Source: Actinernus sp. WN-2022 (Eukaryota > Cnidaria > Anthozoa > Actiniaria > Actinernidae). Taken from it: a stretch of 64,000 bases of DNA. The notes beneath the pieces are model-generated. The model worked only from the letters and a program-made list of their open reading frames with translations. It made no database searches and was not told where the DNA came from. Below are positions 1 to 12,405 of this stretch, piece after piece. A program made the translations under genes and the position numbers. The stretch's first letter is position 1, and every line of letters begins with the position of its first letter. The stretch is taken from NCBI GenBank assembly GCA_030867875.1, contig JAOWCC010000936.1, forward strand, positions 74,681,032 through 74,745,031. The letters run 5' to 3'.

Positions 1-87
1 GGATCTACAAATCTAAGTTGTTTTTTCTGTTTTAAAATAAGTTCTTTAAAGAGATTATTTTAAAGACATTTGATTGATATGCTAGTT

Positions 88-835
88 TTAAGAGTCGGTG
101 GATAATTGATTCCAGTCGCGAATGGAACGTACAGTGAAGCTTCGGCCTCCCTCAGTTTTGTTTTTATATAACGGGCAACAAAGGTTTAGCTGAGCATATC
201 TTGTGTTCCTTTGGTGTCTTTCAGAGTTTCTTGTTAGGAGGATATTTAGATATTCAGGCGTTCTATCATTAATCCTATTCAATATAATGGCACAACGGTT
301 TATATATGCCTGAACATAGAATGGGAGCCAACCCAGATTATTAAAAAGCTTCACATAGGGGGCTCTGCGTTCTGCGCCTGAGATGACACGGGCAGCTCTT
401 TTCTGAAGCTTCAGTACAGAGTTTAGATTTTTTTTAATACAAGATGACCATACAGTACTACCGTATAGAAAAATGGGTTTAATTACAGCATTATAATTTG
501 TTTATTTTTACTTTGCTTCAGAAACGGGCTTATGTGACGCAGGAGTCCGATTCGTTTGGCTAATTTCTTGCAAAGTTCATCTGCATGAGGTCATCATCGA
601 GAACCACGCCCAGTACCTTGTGGCTATTGAAGCACTCGATGGGAGATCCATTCAACCGGATATCAAGATGGATATTTTCGTTGCAGATACGTTTCTGGAG
701 CCGTTTCCCTTTTACGAGCATAGCTTTAGTTTTGTCTGTGTTGATGAACATTATATTTTCGGCTGCCCACTGACTGGTTCGTTCTGTTCGTTTGGAAGCT
801 GCCAAAAACTTCATCTAGGCTGTTTTGCAGCTTGA
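88..835 (-). pseudogene. LINE reverse transcriptase, 3' remnant
   Basis: Minus-strand reading from 835 down to 88 gives the end of a non-LTR retrotransposon RT. The part at 814-560 has a WAAENIMFINTDKTKAM-type block followed by KVLGVVLDDDL. The part at 354-88 has the usual LGWLPF, RNTRYAQL and GGRSF...IRDWNQLS blocks before a stop. Between them, in shifted frames, the stretch reads AVIKPIFLYGSTVW and LQKRAARVISGA, so the RT connection and thumb are all present but broken by several frameshifts. Layout resembles L2/CR1/jockey-type elements. The 5' part is missing beyond about 835; the 3' tail would run off the left edge. Certain as an RT remnant, uncertain as to clade. Confidence 0.85.
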
Positions 836-2145
836 CCCAGCACCCAGGAGGGAGATTAGGGGAAATATGTCAGTTGTCCATTTCTTCGCTGGGGACTCTA
901 GACGGGAGATCATTCGACAGTTTGAGTAAAAAAACATTTGAATGTGATGACTATTATAAATCCTTATAATGGCTCATATCTGTCCCGATAATAGGGAGAG
1001 AAAAAAATCGGCGAAAATCTGGACCAGTTTGACGGTTTCTAGGAAGCTTTTGCGAGTGTGTACCACTCGATATCGCCGTGAATTACCACCAAAAACTAGC
1101 TTGTTTACTGTTCTTCAACATTTTTAATGTTAGAGAGGAAGCAGGAACCTGGATGTTTTCGCTTTTCGGCAAAATTCTCGCGCGCCTCGCTTGTCGGCCA
1201 TGAATTTAGTTGCCTGCCTTCTGTACTTTTATGTAGTTGGCGAGATGAGCCACAGCAAACTCGAGCTATATGTAAAAACCTGAACCACAGGAAGCCCGAG
1301 CTGTATTATGAGCGCGCGCTAAATCAACACATACATGTACACAGCAGAATATTTTATTTCACAATTTGCTAAGAAATAATGGATTAATATCAGTGACAAA
1401 TAAACAAAATGAGAGGATGGTTAGCCTGTGCATAAACATACACAAGTGTGTACTTTTATGTACCTAGCGAGATCAGTCCCGCCCACACTTGCAAATTCTT
1501 ACTCTTTCACACCCACTTTTGGTTCCAAATAGATACCACTGCCTTACCTTTGGCTTAGGGAAGTAGTAGAGCTTCTTGCGTCCTGGATAGCACTTCGAAG
1601 AATCCTTTCTCTACCCCTTTTATATAATATCTCACCTATATAACGGACTCTTTTAAATACCATAAGGGGTAAGGGGGTAAATGCTACCATTTAGATGTGA
1701 GTTGTTGGGTAAACAAAATCGCGTACATCGACGCCGAGAACAAAAACGTATAATATTTCACTTATATAACCAGGGACGGTTATCCCCCCCCCCCCCCACA
1801 CACTTTTTTGGCAAAAAATATTTTGCCTAGTTACTTCCCAATCAGTTTAAGGCTATAGTTTGATCATACCGGCTCAATAACAACCCCCACTTGAAATTTT
1901 GCTCCGCCTGATAACGGACCCTTTTAAAACCATCGGGGTAAGGAGGTTTTGGTTGTAATAAAACCTCAAACTGAATCCAATCAATCAAATCATATATTTT
2001 GTTTACCCTCGGATAGTGAGGCAGAGTAGGAAAACTGGAGAAAAACTGGCTCGGAGCATGATATTGGTATTTCTGTTTATGGACTTCTGGTAAATACGCG
2101 AACAAAGTAATTCGTTGAAGAGCTCAACCATCATTTCCATCCTAG
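836..2145. other. Non-coding stretch upstream of first VWA exon
   Basis: No gene recognised. Holds a homopolymer C run near 1783-1796 and a degenerate direct repeat (a 37-base block near 1637-1675 resembling 1911-1947, both with an ATAACGGAC core). If the gene model is right, this is intron upstream of exon 2146-2398. Confidence 0.5.
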
Positions 2146-2398
2146 GTTGCTATTGTAATAACAGACGGTATCCAAACAAGACATAAAGGCGCCTTCACTC
2201 CACTTGGTAGGGCAGCTCAACCTCTGAAAGACAAGGGAGTCATTGTTTACTGCCTTGCTATCGGCCGTTATTTAGACATGAAGGAACTATATCCGATGGT
2301 TAGTGACGACAAGAACGTGTTCCACGTACAGTCCTTCTGGCAAATGAAACAACTCCTGGATAAAGTACTAACAATCAAGGATAGAGTCTGCGAAGATG
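2146..2398 (+). CDS. VWA-like domain, C-terminal half exon (domain 1)
   Basis: The exon is bounded by an AG acceptor at 2144-2145 and a GTGAGC donor at 2399. It opens in phase 0 and closes in phase 1. It encodes the second half of a von Willebrand factor A domain: a VAIVITDG beta-strand with the conserved TDG turn, then the alpha/beta stretch GRAAQPLKDKGVIVYCLAIG, and the terminal DDKNVFHVQSFWQM...DRVCED. The first half must lie left of the window. Phase 1 at its end matches the phase 1 entry of the exon at 4956, giving an unbroken CEDGSDVPTD junction, so the two belong to one multi-VWA, probably extracellular, protein. VWA domains usually mediate protein-protein adhesion in matrix proteins. 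The specific protein is not identified. Confidence 0.85.
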
Positions 2399-3395
2399 GT
2401 GAGCTTTTTGTTGACATGGTAGAAACAACATATTTTCTAGGATCCTCAGATCTCCTCGTCAGATTATTCCAGTTTATACTTTATATGGCCTAAAAAGGGG
2501 GCGCATAAATTTGGAATAAATTTTGTTGTATAGTAAAACATCAAACGAATTAAAATACACATTCGATTGTCAGTGCTGTGTAAAACGGACTCGTAAAAAT
2601 ACCCATCGAGCCATATTGCACAACCAACAATACCAGTTGTCGACACGTTGAGCACGCGGTTCCGAGTTCGCCGATTCCTGCCACGGACCGGCACATCAGT
2701 ACCGAATCTCTTATAATGATCCGAGTGGATCCGAGTGACGTTTACCACAACATGGATATCGCAAGACTGAGAGAAGATTGGATTGGTGGTAACTAATATT
2801 TAGCAACATGCCCACGTACACCACGACGTTAAATCGCGCCAAAAAAAGAACATTTGACTTTCGGTTGTCGTCCGTGACTTTATGAACGTCTTTTGCTTAC
2901 GCTATCGCCGATATAAAATTGCAAATGCTCCATTCTCGGGATCTCAAAGTAGCCAAATGCCCCACTATGTCCCGGGCCGGAGGGGAGGGGGGATGGGTGC
3001 ATTCTTGGAAAGAATCTAGCTTCATAGTTTCCCTCGTTTGTATCTACGCACTTGCAGCAAAGTAAAGTAAAGCAATTTTATTTAACGTCGGTAACTCGTG
3101 ACAGTCTGGTGAGACTGATAAACTTGAGGCCGACGTGGAACCTACGATTTTACGTCCTTATCCGAGAAGACGCGAAGGTCTAACCATTTGCAGTTCGAGA
3201 ACGAAATTGTTTCACAAAGGCAGCGGCTTCTAGGCTCAGTTATTTTAAGTCCCTGAGTGTTGGTCCGGCCAGGGTTTGAACCCGCCGCTGGAATTGACTG
3301 GTCCATTACCGTCGTTAAATAAGGCAACTTTATAGACTTGTCTTGATTGTATGGTGCAAATTGAAATTGGAATCATTGCCTCTGACCAAGTATAC
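2399..3395. other. Intron sequence
   Basis: First part of the intron joining exons 2146-2398 and 4956-5314. No coding or recognised repeat signal; includes a short G-rich patch near 2977-2993. Confidence 0.5.
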
Positions 3396-4773
3396 CACAG
3401 GTACCCCAGGCTCATTATGCGTAAAACGGTTATTTCCCGGATATTTGAAATTACAGTAAATGTATGGAGATTTAGTTCGAATGCCCGCTTGCACTAAAAT
3501 AAAATTCAATAAATCGTCCAAATATTAGTACCTGTCTCTTGTGTGTTTCTTTCAGTTTCTGTGAAGTTTCAAGCCATTCCGTTTAATATTGAGGGAGTTA
3601 CAGTAATTTTCCTTCCCTTAGTATAATTATTGGGAAGGTAGCAAACTGTACAATTACCGTACGCCGATCAGCTGCAGAAAATTGGCCCGAATTCCCACAA
3701 AAATCCCGTACATCGCCAAAATTCCTTCACCACACTCGGCTTCCCTTTCACTGGTTTACTTTAACGAGAGAAAAATGCCACGTCGTTTGCAGTTTTCGAG
3801 TTTAGCGGATGTTCAATTCGATCTCGCCTGCAACGAGGCGACAAACAGTAGACCGTCCCCTACCCAGTGAATTTGACACGCTGTGCCATTGTTTCATCTA
3901 CCAATCGGAATCGATCATCGCAGCGCCTGCAGATTCATATCATTTCGTTGTTCGTTTAGTTCTTACTTTTTAAATATTAGAGCCTTTTATGTTTATATCT
4001 GTAAATAGTAATATGTTATCAACATTGAGGAAAAGATCGCTCGAGGAAATGCCTGAAATCAATTGCAAGAGGGAAGGATTTGGATATCATCATAAAATGT
4101 GGTAAATAAGCTTGCTGTGATAGAACTACTTTAGAACTTTGGACGTGTTTCCTCTGAGTAAAAAAGCTGCGATGATCGATTCCGATTGGTAGATGAAACA
4201 ATGGCACAGCGGAGTGTCAAATTCACTGGGTAGGGGACGGTCTACTGTTTGTCGCCTCGTTGCAGGCGAGATCAAATTGACATGGTAGGGGACGGTCTAC
4301 TGTTTGTCGCCTCGTTGCAGGCGAGATCGAATTGAACATCCGCGAAACTCGAAAACTGCAAACTACGTGGCATTTTTCTCCCGTTAAAGTAAACCAGTGA
4401 AAGGGAAGCTGAGTGTGGTGAAGGACCTGTGTTTGGGCAACCGTTATTTGAAGAAATTTTGGTGATGTACGGGATTTTGTGGGAATTCGATCTGCAGCTG
4501 ATCGGCGTACGGTAATTGTACAGTTTGCTACCTTCCCAATAATTATACTAAGGGAAGGAAAATTACTGTAACTCCCTCAATATTGAACGGAATGGCTTGA
4601 AACTTCACAGAAACTGAAAGAAACACACAAGAGACAGGTAAGAATATTTGGACGATTTATTGAATTTTATTTTAGTGCAAACGGGCATTCGAACTAAAAC
4701 TCCATACATTTACTGTAATTTCAAATATCCGGGAAATAACCGTTTTACGCATAATGAGCCTGGGGTACCTGTG
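3396..4773. repeat. 1.38-kb foldback (long inverted repeat)
   Basis: The left arm beginning CACAGGTACCCCAGGCTC at 3396 returns as its reverse complement ending at 4773. The arms pair across most of their length (about 500 bases each, small indels), including a block at 3887-3930 mirrored at 4163-4205, leaving a loop of about 230 bases. In the right arm a 55-base unit (GGTAGGGGACGG...) is tandemly duplicated at about 4230-4335 but is single in the left arm. No transposase ORF. Behaves like a foldback DNA transposon in the intron immediately before a VWA exon. Confidence 0.85.
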
Positions 4774-4955
4774 AGCCGTATACATGCAACGCTAGGTAGT
4801 CAGTCAAATAAAGTTCCTGATTGAAATTCGGTGTTGATGTAACACTTGTCTTCATTTCACTAATATAATCTAGCCCTCTTGATTTATGTATGCTAACGCC
4901 GAATGCTTCTAAGACAGACGTTGTTGTTTATAAAAAAATTTTTTTACTTTTTCAG

Positions 4956-5314
4956 GGAGCGATGTTCCCACTGATTTAGGGATTTTGATGGACGTGCAAG
5001 ACATACATGTAGTGGATCCCATCGAGCCCTTTATGAAGGATTTCAATCACACCAGACTCTTAGTGCACAGCATTATCAAGAGCCTGTCTCTCTCCGAAAA
5101 TGGTACTCGTGTGTCTATTGGTATCATCTCCAAAACTCCTCGCATATTGCTCAAGTTTAATGATCTTCTGGGAGGAAAGCTTACACAGCAAAACGTCTAC
5201 GAGTCATTCAAGCACGTCAGAGCTGAGAAGACCCGAGCAAGCATTTTCAGGTCTCTACAGATGGGTGCCAAAATGTTTGGAAGTGATAACGGAGCACGAG
5301 CTAATGCAAAGAAG
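4956..5314 (+). CDS. VWA-like domain, N-terminal half exon (domain 2, copy A)
   Basis: Acceptor TTTTTCAG ends at 4955 and donor GTGATA begins at 5315; entry phase 1, exit phase 0. It codes for SDVPTDLGILMDVQDI, then helices and strands through NGTRVSIGIISKT and an EKTRASIFRSLQMG stretch, the usual first half of a VWA fold. The position of the metal-binding DxSxS motif reads DVQDI, so the serines are gone and a classical MIDAS is unlikely. Relative to copy B it has three extra residues (HVV) after the motif. It splices in phase to 16621-16863 across 11.3 kb and from 2146-2398 upstream. Likely an extracellular adhesion or matrix protein; ligand unknown. Confidence 0.85.
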
Positions 5315-6179
5315 GTGATAAAAATAGTTTAGCAACTTTTAGAGTAAGGATCTATGAGGCTTTAAAATATCATTCATTGTCAGCAACGCACACTCTAATT
5401 GGTCAATGGAGACTGGATGGAAAGAAGAGAGCTTCGAGTACTGAGAATCTTATTTCCATTTAAGGAGGTTCGAAAGGGTTATTCATAAGATAAGTACTCT
5501 TTTAACTTGTGTTTTTTCGTCCAAGTGTCGGGAAGAGATACTATTACTAAAGCACCTTACAGTATCAAAACGATACTAAAATTATTATGATTTGTGTTAC
5601 TGAATTGATGAGGTCAAATGCTTCGACCTCGCAAACCAAACCTTTTAAAAAATGTTCATTTAAAAATTATTTATCGAAAGCCTCGCTAAAATAGCTATAA
5701 ATGAAAGGTGTACATGTTATCTTTAATCTGAGAAGAAATAAAATATTGTGTAAGGCCATCCCGGCAATAAAGAGGGTCTCCCAGGAGGGGTCCTTACCGG
5801 CGGCGCCTGCCGAAGCGTCTTTTGAGGTAGTTGTTTAATCATCCTACTGTTTCGCTATTTCACGTCAGCTTGGGCAGCCTTTCATTTCGCTTTATTACCT
5901 CGCATTCTATTAGTTTCTCTATTCTTCCGTTTTGCCTAGCCTTATCGTTGCGGGTGGAGTCTTCTATACCTGCCCTTATTTTGTAGTTCCATCGACTTCC
6001 AGCAGTTTATGACGGTTTATTTCGTATCGCCAATGCACCAATGGCGGGCATTTTTCTAATCTTTTGAATTTCCCGCTCCGTACATTACTTGTCGTTACAT
6101 TGCTTCAAGTTTACTTAGTTCTCGTATCAATTTTTTTGGCTAGCTACATCCGTAGAGGTTGTTATCAAATTGTAAGCAT

Positions 6180-7240
6180 TTTCCTCAGGTTTACAAATTT
6201 CACGTGACAGGATCAATGTGACTGTACATTATTCAGCAACATTCAAACTTTACCCGCTCTTTATCACATGAGAAGTTATGGTGAAATTGTACACCATGTT
6301 TTCAAGTTTATGAATTTCACTTGGATGGATATGTACATTCAATGGCCTTAAAATTTTACTCACTCTTTATTACATGAGAAGTTTTGATAATATTGTAAGC
6401 GTTTTACCTCATGTTTATGAATTTCGCTTGAGTGGATGTGTACATTCAGTGGCCTTCAAAATTTTACCCACTCTTTATTACTGAACATGAGAAGTTGTGA
6501 TAATATTGTAAGCGTTTTACCTCATGTTTATGGATTTCGCTTGAGTGGATGTGTACATTCCTAGCCTCCTCCGCAGGCAACTCCCGTAAAACTGCGGACC
6601 GGGATTCCTTTGCCCCACCCCCTCCCCCTCACCTGAATCTTCCACAGGAAGCCCGCTCAGATGATCCTTCCACCACAGGAATCCCGGTGATTCAAATTTC
6701 TTGTTTCTTATTATTTAGGAGTTGCCTGCGGAGGAGGCTAGTACATTCCGTGGCCTTCAAAATTTTACCCACTCTTTATTACATGAGAAGTTGTGATAAT
6801 ATTGTAAGCGTTTTACCTCATGTTTATGAATTTCGCTTGAGTGGATGTGTACATTCCGTGGCCTTCAACATTTTACCCACTCTTTATTACATGAGAAGTT
6901 GCGATAATATTGTAAGCGTTTTACCTCATGTTTATGAATTTCGCTTGAGTGGATGTGTACATTCCGTGGCCTTCAACATTTTACCCACTCTTTATTACAT
7001 GAGAAGTTCCGATAATATTGTAAGCGTTTTACCTCATGTTTATGAATTTCGCTTGAGTGGATGCGTACATTTAGTAGCCTTCAAAATTTTACCCACTCTT
7101 TATTACATGAGAAGTTGTGGTCACATTTTTAAGCGTTTTGCCTCATGTTTATAAATTTCTCTTGAGTGCATGGATGTATACAATCTGTATCCTTCAAATT
7201 TTACCCACTCTTTCTTACATGAGGAGTCACTGTAACATTT
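6180..7240 (+). repeat. 107-bp minisatellite
   Basis: Tandem unit of about 107 bases built around TTTACCCACTCTTTATTA, CATGAGAAGT, AAGCGTTTT and TTCGCTTGAGTGGATGTG. Copies from about 6750 to 7090 are nearly identical at a 107-base period; copies either side decay, with recognisable AAGTATTTTGCCTCATGT fragments to about 7900. It is translatable in one frame for about 200 codons only because the unit lacks stops; I do not regard that as a gene. Confidence 0.85.
6562..6740. mobile_element. 179-bp MITE with 9-bp target duplication
   Basis: Terminal inverted repeats of 23 bases: TAGCCTCCTCCGCAGGCAAC at the left and its complement at the right. It is inserted inside the minisatellite and flanked by GTACATTCC at 6553-6561 and 6741-6749. 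Neighbouring repeat units show the empty site has GTACATTCC once, so the duplication is secure. A 9-base duplication suggests a Mutator-like element, but the ends alone do not prove the superfamily. A related lone end lies at 47021-47037. Confidence 0.85.
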
Positions 7241-8659
7241 AGAAGTATTTTGCCTCCTGTTTTATTTGTATTTCGCTTAAATAATAATAATAATACCTTT
7301 ATTTAAGTGTCTATGTATTTCGCTTTACAACTAATTGGGACACAATTAGTTGATTAAAGAGTGGATGTGTCATATTTTGGGGTGTCCATTCATACCCACT
7401 TTTCCTCGCATGGGAAGTTATTCTAAAATTATTAAGTGTTTTCAATATTTTGCCTCATGCATGCTGATTTGTACCACACTTAGGAGTGCTTGGTTTTATA
7501 TTCAGTAGCTCTTTCTTACTTCAGAAGTCGTTGTAAGATTATAAAGTATTTTGCCTCATGTCCCTTGGTATTTCACTTTTAAAAGAGTGGATTATATATA
7601 TTTTATACGTTTGCCTACTGTATCCGTAAGTTAAAGTTTGTCCATGCGTTTCGGAAGTGTTTTGCGGGATGCCGTCTTATTTGTAGGCAGCTTTTGGGAG
7701 GTTTCTATCCAGCACCTACATTTCCCTGTACTTCTTTTACATTAAATGTTATTGCAGTTTTAAACATTTTACGGCATGTTACTTACATCTCACTTTAGTG
7801 GCTGCTGTATATTTGGTACTGGTAGTTTTCAAGTTTTCGCCACAGTTGTTTACATTAGCGGTTACAATTATTGTCGGATTATTAAGCGTTTTCATACCGT
7901 TGCCTCATTATGATTATTAGTGGGTATTTCCCAGCACCAGTCTGTTCTCAAGTTTTCCGCTCTTTCTGGCATCAGAGTTATATCGTGTTTTGGGCTCACT
8001 CATGTTTAAAAATCTAACTGTGGTTTCATTTTCGTTATCACTCCTATTCGATTTGTCTCGTATTTCAGAAGTATTAATTTCATACACGTGCCATATATTA
8101 CTTTCTTGTTGTTCTGCCAACTTTCTCTTGATTTTAAGGTGCTACCGTTCTTCGGGTCTGGGGCCCTGGGAGTTTCTCATGACTCTCTCGGATTACCGGG
8201 CGCCAGGTTCGCCATCCCCAGGTATAACGTTCTTTTTGTATAGGTTTTCCTTCCCATTTTGGTTTCATATGTTTATATCCGGAGATGGCGGTCCTATCAG
8301 TACACCTAGCCTCATTTTACCCATAGTCCTACATGTATTATGGCTCTGCATATGTAGACATATAGTAATAGGCTATTATACTCGTAACTTGGGGCATTAG
8401 CTATGCATCACTATTTCGTATTATCTACTTTTATGTATTCCCGCACTCGGTTACAGCTTTCAGCCATTACACTGTGGTTTTATTCAGTCGAGTAACATGG
8501 CTGTATGACGATTAAATCGTGCTTTTGATTTGTCATTTTGTTATGGTGATGGTTATGAAACATATATGTGCGTGTATCACATATGTGCGCCGACAAGTCT
8601 ACCCATTTATTTATACCATCTTTTCTCCTCCTTGTTCGTACATCACGGGCTGACACGAT

Positions 8660-8942
8660 TGCTCAGTTTTTTAAACGCATTGAAGTGTTGGAGGCACATA
8701 AAAAGGGGGATATCGATGCTCAAATTAACGACACATCGTTGTATGCGCTGCGCCATGCCGCTGACTTCAACAAGTACATGGCCCTGTCTAGGGCAGAATC
8801 GCTGTGTCACGAGGCCTACCAGCAGCAGCATACTAAGGCTTCTTTTCTAAATGTTGCAACGCAGACTCTGCGTGCGCATCTGCACAAGACAAAGGAGTAT
8901 TTTCAAGCCTACTTCCTGGCCCTTTTCTCAGACAAGGACTAA
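8660..8942 (+). pseudogene. Gag-like region of the DIRS-like element
   Basis: An open stretch rich in alpha-helix (RADTIAQFFKRIEVLEAHKK, then NATQTLRAHLHKT-type helices) ending at the stop at 8942. No domain is named from the sequence alone; the gag assignment rests on its place just before a zinc knuckle and RT. The listed end is a real stop; the true start is unclear. Confidence 0.5.
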
Positions 8943-8960
8943 ACTAAGATCCTCGGTAGC

Positions 8961-9206
8961 ATGGCTAAAGTGGATATGGCCTTCCGTCTCACCCCTTCAG
9001 CCAGGCAGCAACAACCGGCCCTCGCTCGCCGATTTACGCCGTACCGGTCACAGGGTGTCACGTGTTACTATTGTGGGGTTACGGGCCACACTGCCCCCAT
9101 CTGCTTTAGGAGACAGCGGCAAGCTTCCAACCAGGGTTCCCGCGGGCGCTACGCTCCATATCGTAGACCCCTAGCACACGGACGAGGAGGTTTCCAGCAG
9201 CAGTGA
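8961..9206 (+). pseudogene. CCHC zinc-knuckle segment
   Basis: Contains CYYCGVTGHTAPIC, an exact C-X2-C-X4-H-X4-C retroviral-type knuckle, followed by an arginine/glycine-rich tail (SRGRYAPYRRP, GRGGF). Nucleic-acid binding by the element's gag is the expected role. It is frame-shifted relative to the preceding gag-like segment. Confidence 0.7.
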
Positions 9207-9575
9207 TTCTAATAAGCATTTTGAAGTTACTTGTAACCGGCATAACATTGTCTATGGCTCTTTTTTATTATTATTAAATATTTTCATGCGGCAATGTTGT
9301 TTCTTCTCCTTTTCTCAACACTCTGGAATTTTGTCAGCAATACCATTCCATTTTGCTAGAAATCCTCCGCCTATGTTTATCATTCTATTGGGTTGCTCGT
9401 TTCCCATTACATTCGATCTGTTTCGATCTCTTGCTCTCTATATATTTACGACCGTCACACCGGAAAGCTCATGCTACCTCGCGCATCTCACGAGTCTAAG
9501 CGTTCTTTTGCCCATGCAAGCATCATCCGCTAGTTTCCTTGTCTGCCATACCCTTATTGCGCAATGGTATTTTCT

Positions 9576-10160
9576 TGTCCCACATCAGGTTGTTCCATAC
9601 CTCGGATTTTTAATAGACTGCACCAAACAAGCGTTCTTGCTCCTGGAAACAGACATTCTTTGAACTCATCCGCTGTATTCTCCAATCTACGCTCACGGAT
9701 GTTACCACTATGCAACGGCTCACTGGAAAATGCACCTCCTTTTCCTTGGCGGTTCCAGGAGCCCGCTTGTTTACCAATGAGATCAAGTTAGCCATCGCCG
9801 AGGGTATTCGCACCTGCCATCTCGTTCCCGTTTCGGGTTTCCTCAGAGAGGAAATTGAGTGTTGGGCTTTTCTAGAGTCATGGCAGGGCCACCTCCCCTG
9901 GCGCCAGGAAGCTAGTCCACCACCAAATAGTGCTATGTTCAGACGCCTCTTTTCCATGGGGAGGCATTTTTAACCCTGGTGCGCACTCTATTATGACTCG
10001 AGATTACTGGCCATTTTCTCAGTCTAATCTCCACATTAATGTCAAGGAAACTCTTGTCCTTGTTAAGGTCTTACAGTCTTTCGCATATATTATACGCCAC
10101 AGCTGGGTGAACGTTTTCACCGACAGTGAGGCAAGGTGCAAAATCTCACGCTGTCAGTAA
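9576..10160 (+). pseudogene. RT thumb and RNase H of the DIRS-like element
   Basis: In successive frames: PYLGFLIDCTKQAFLL (RT thumb), then LTGKCTSFSLAVPGARLFTNEI (thumb/connection typical of DIRS-group RTs), then RNase H pieces CSDASFPWGG, INVKETLVLVK and VFTDSEA, which cover the first D, the E and the second D of the active site. Frameshifts at about 9660 and 9950 separate the pieces. The palm with the catalytic YxDD box was not found, so an internal deletion is likely between 9206 and 9570. Confidence 0.7.
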
Positions 10161-11690
10161 CTCCCTCAGCAGCTTTTAGTGTGGTGACATCTTGCAATAT
10201 TCATCTTAATCTTCATCACATCCAGTCTGCGTGTAACCTAGCACACCCCCCATCTCGTGCATTGTACCTGCAGGATTCCCAGTTATCACCCGTCGCTTGG
10301 GCACAACTGCAGGACAAATTCGGAAGCCAATCGGGCGTACCATTGACTTAATGGCGTTACCTTCCAACGTGTAGTATTCACTTACAAGAACACCCCTTCC
10401 GTTGTTCTCCCTTATCCAGCTGTCGGTGCTGCAAGAGTCGATGTTTTGCTCAGTTACCCTCCCAGCATGGTGATCTTTTCTCCAACCCTACGGCTTTCCT
10501 CCTATTGTACTGATCTCCCAGTTGCTACGTTTTACAAACCTGGGCATTCCATGCACCTTGGTTATTCCAGACATCCGGCCTCGTAGATTCTGGTGGCCTG
10601 TTGTGCAGTCCTGCCAGTCCTTCATCTTAGATGTCAAGAGAGCTACGGGAGTCGTTCTTTCTCTACTTCGGCGGTATTTTCATATAGCTTTCCTCTGCCG
10701 TGGGACTTGTGTGCCGTTCGGTTTAGCTACATAGGCCTGGTTGCTACGGTTGACATAGCCTAGTTATGGGCCCCGTCTTCTCGATTTACCTATTGCATTA
10801 TGTGCTGGTTATCGGGTGACATGATGTAATATTTAATAGCCTGCAGTGCTACAATGTTCTGAAGTTATGTCTCAGCTTTTCGCATGTGTCGCTTATTAAA
10901 CATACATTTATTAGTGTCTACTGAGTTCATTTACTTAGTTTCCTCATTCATGCAGGTCCTCCCCCCCCCTGTGCCGCATCTGTTTATACCAGCGGTTGGC
11001 TGCCCTAACTTCCATTACGCCAATGTCAACACTTTTTGCTTTTGCCAGCATTGTGGCTATGTTCATAGGGTTCTGGCATCCCTGACCCCGTGAGGTTACA
11101 GTAGACCTCCCTTCCATTGACCAACGCCTATTCAGGAGTTACAAGCTCAGCACCAGTCCACCAGTCCACACACAAACAGTCCTTGAAGGCTGAGCTATGT
11201 AGTTTTTTATATACGTTGCCAGGCGAAAGAACCCTATTCGATGCTCCCCATGAATGTGTGTCTATTTCTGGTGTATAAAGATGCAAAGGGCAAAACACAA
11301 CCGCATCGCAATGGTTGTCCTCATCTTGGCAAGCCCGCTACGTCTGGCCTATTGCGTTCAATATTCTCTGAGGTGGGGTGCCAGGGAGACGGGAATCGTA
11401 CTCTTGTGTTTGGTAATCCGGGCTCCGTGCTCTCGTGAAACAGTATCTGGAAAATAGTTACGGCTGAGCAGCTCCAAGCTCGGATAACACCAAAACAGGC
11501 CACGCCATTGTTCCCTGATACGATTTTGTTTATTGCTCGCTACTTAGAGAAGAGGCTACAGCTTCCATCGATAACGCCGACTGAGATTTTATCACCGCTC
11601 GTGACCAAGCCTTTTTTGAAGGCATATTTTACTCAGGTGATAGAGCAGGGGACCTCGGTCGCATTAAGACACAAGTAATAGCTCATTTTC

Positions 11691-12104
11691 TTGATGATAG
11701 TGGTTTTTCATTTCACCACATTTGTGGAAAGACCTTGCGGGACGGCGCGCGTCAAACATGTTCGGGATGCGCCGCCACCCTATACCTCGCTGTGCCCCGT
11801 TAGAGCCATTGAGACCTATGTTGCAATCGCTCGTGAGATTGGTATAGACTTGAGTCAGGGATATTTATTTCGTACGACCAACCCCCAGGGGCAAGTTGTC
11901 GACCTCCCGTTTTCCAGTTCCGCAGCAGAATCACGACTGACGATATATCTGCGTGAGGCGCATATTGACAGTGGTGAGACCCTACACAGCTTTCGCGCGG
12001 GGTGTGCCCTCACTCTAACCTTTTCGGGATCACAATTGGCGGATGTTATGTCCTATGTTGGCTGGTCGAGCCCAAGTACCGCTTTCTACTACCAATCTCA
12101 GTAA
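11691..12104 (+). pseudogene. Tyrosine recombinase C-terminal domain
   Basis: An open frame ending at a stop with the box-II signature of tyrosine recombinases: TLHSFRAGCAL (H-x-x-R with the second catalytic arginine), ADVMSYVGWSS in the position of the H/W residue, and AFYY supplying the nucleophilic tyrosine near the end. Enzymes of this class integrate circular DNA intermediates without target duplication. The N-terminal part with the first arginine is not readable in frame, so the gene is probably truncated. Confidence 0.75.
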
Positions 12105-12405
12105 AGCGGGAGCACCTGCTGATCTTCTTACAGCACATCCGCCAGGGACCAACGACGCGCAACGCCTCTACACTACCTATAAACACTCTTCAGGACTTCA
12201 TCTCAGCATTCCCCGTGCAGGGTTCAGTGGCCCTTGAGCGAGCTACTCCTCCCTATAATGACAGTCTGCAATTATCCTCGTGGCTCCTTCAGTCTGGGTG
12301 TTGGGTTATGCTTTTAGTTTGGGGTCTCTTTTAGGTTTGGTACGTCGGACTCTTTCGCGTATCGCCTGGCTGGCATATATGGTTCAGTATCACACTTTCG
12401 GTGTA

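Noticed and set aside
6549..7154. 201-codon open frame with repeated peptide
   Set aside because: It is the translation of the 107-base minisatellite, whose unit happens to lack stops in that frame, and it runs through the inserted MITE.
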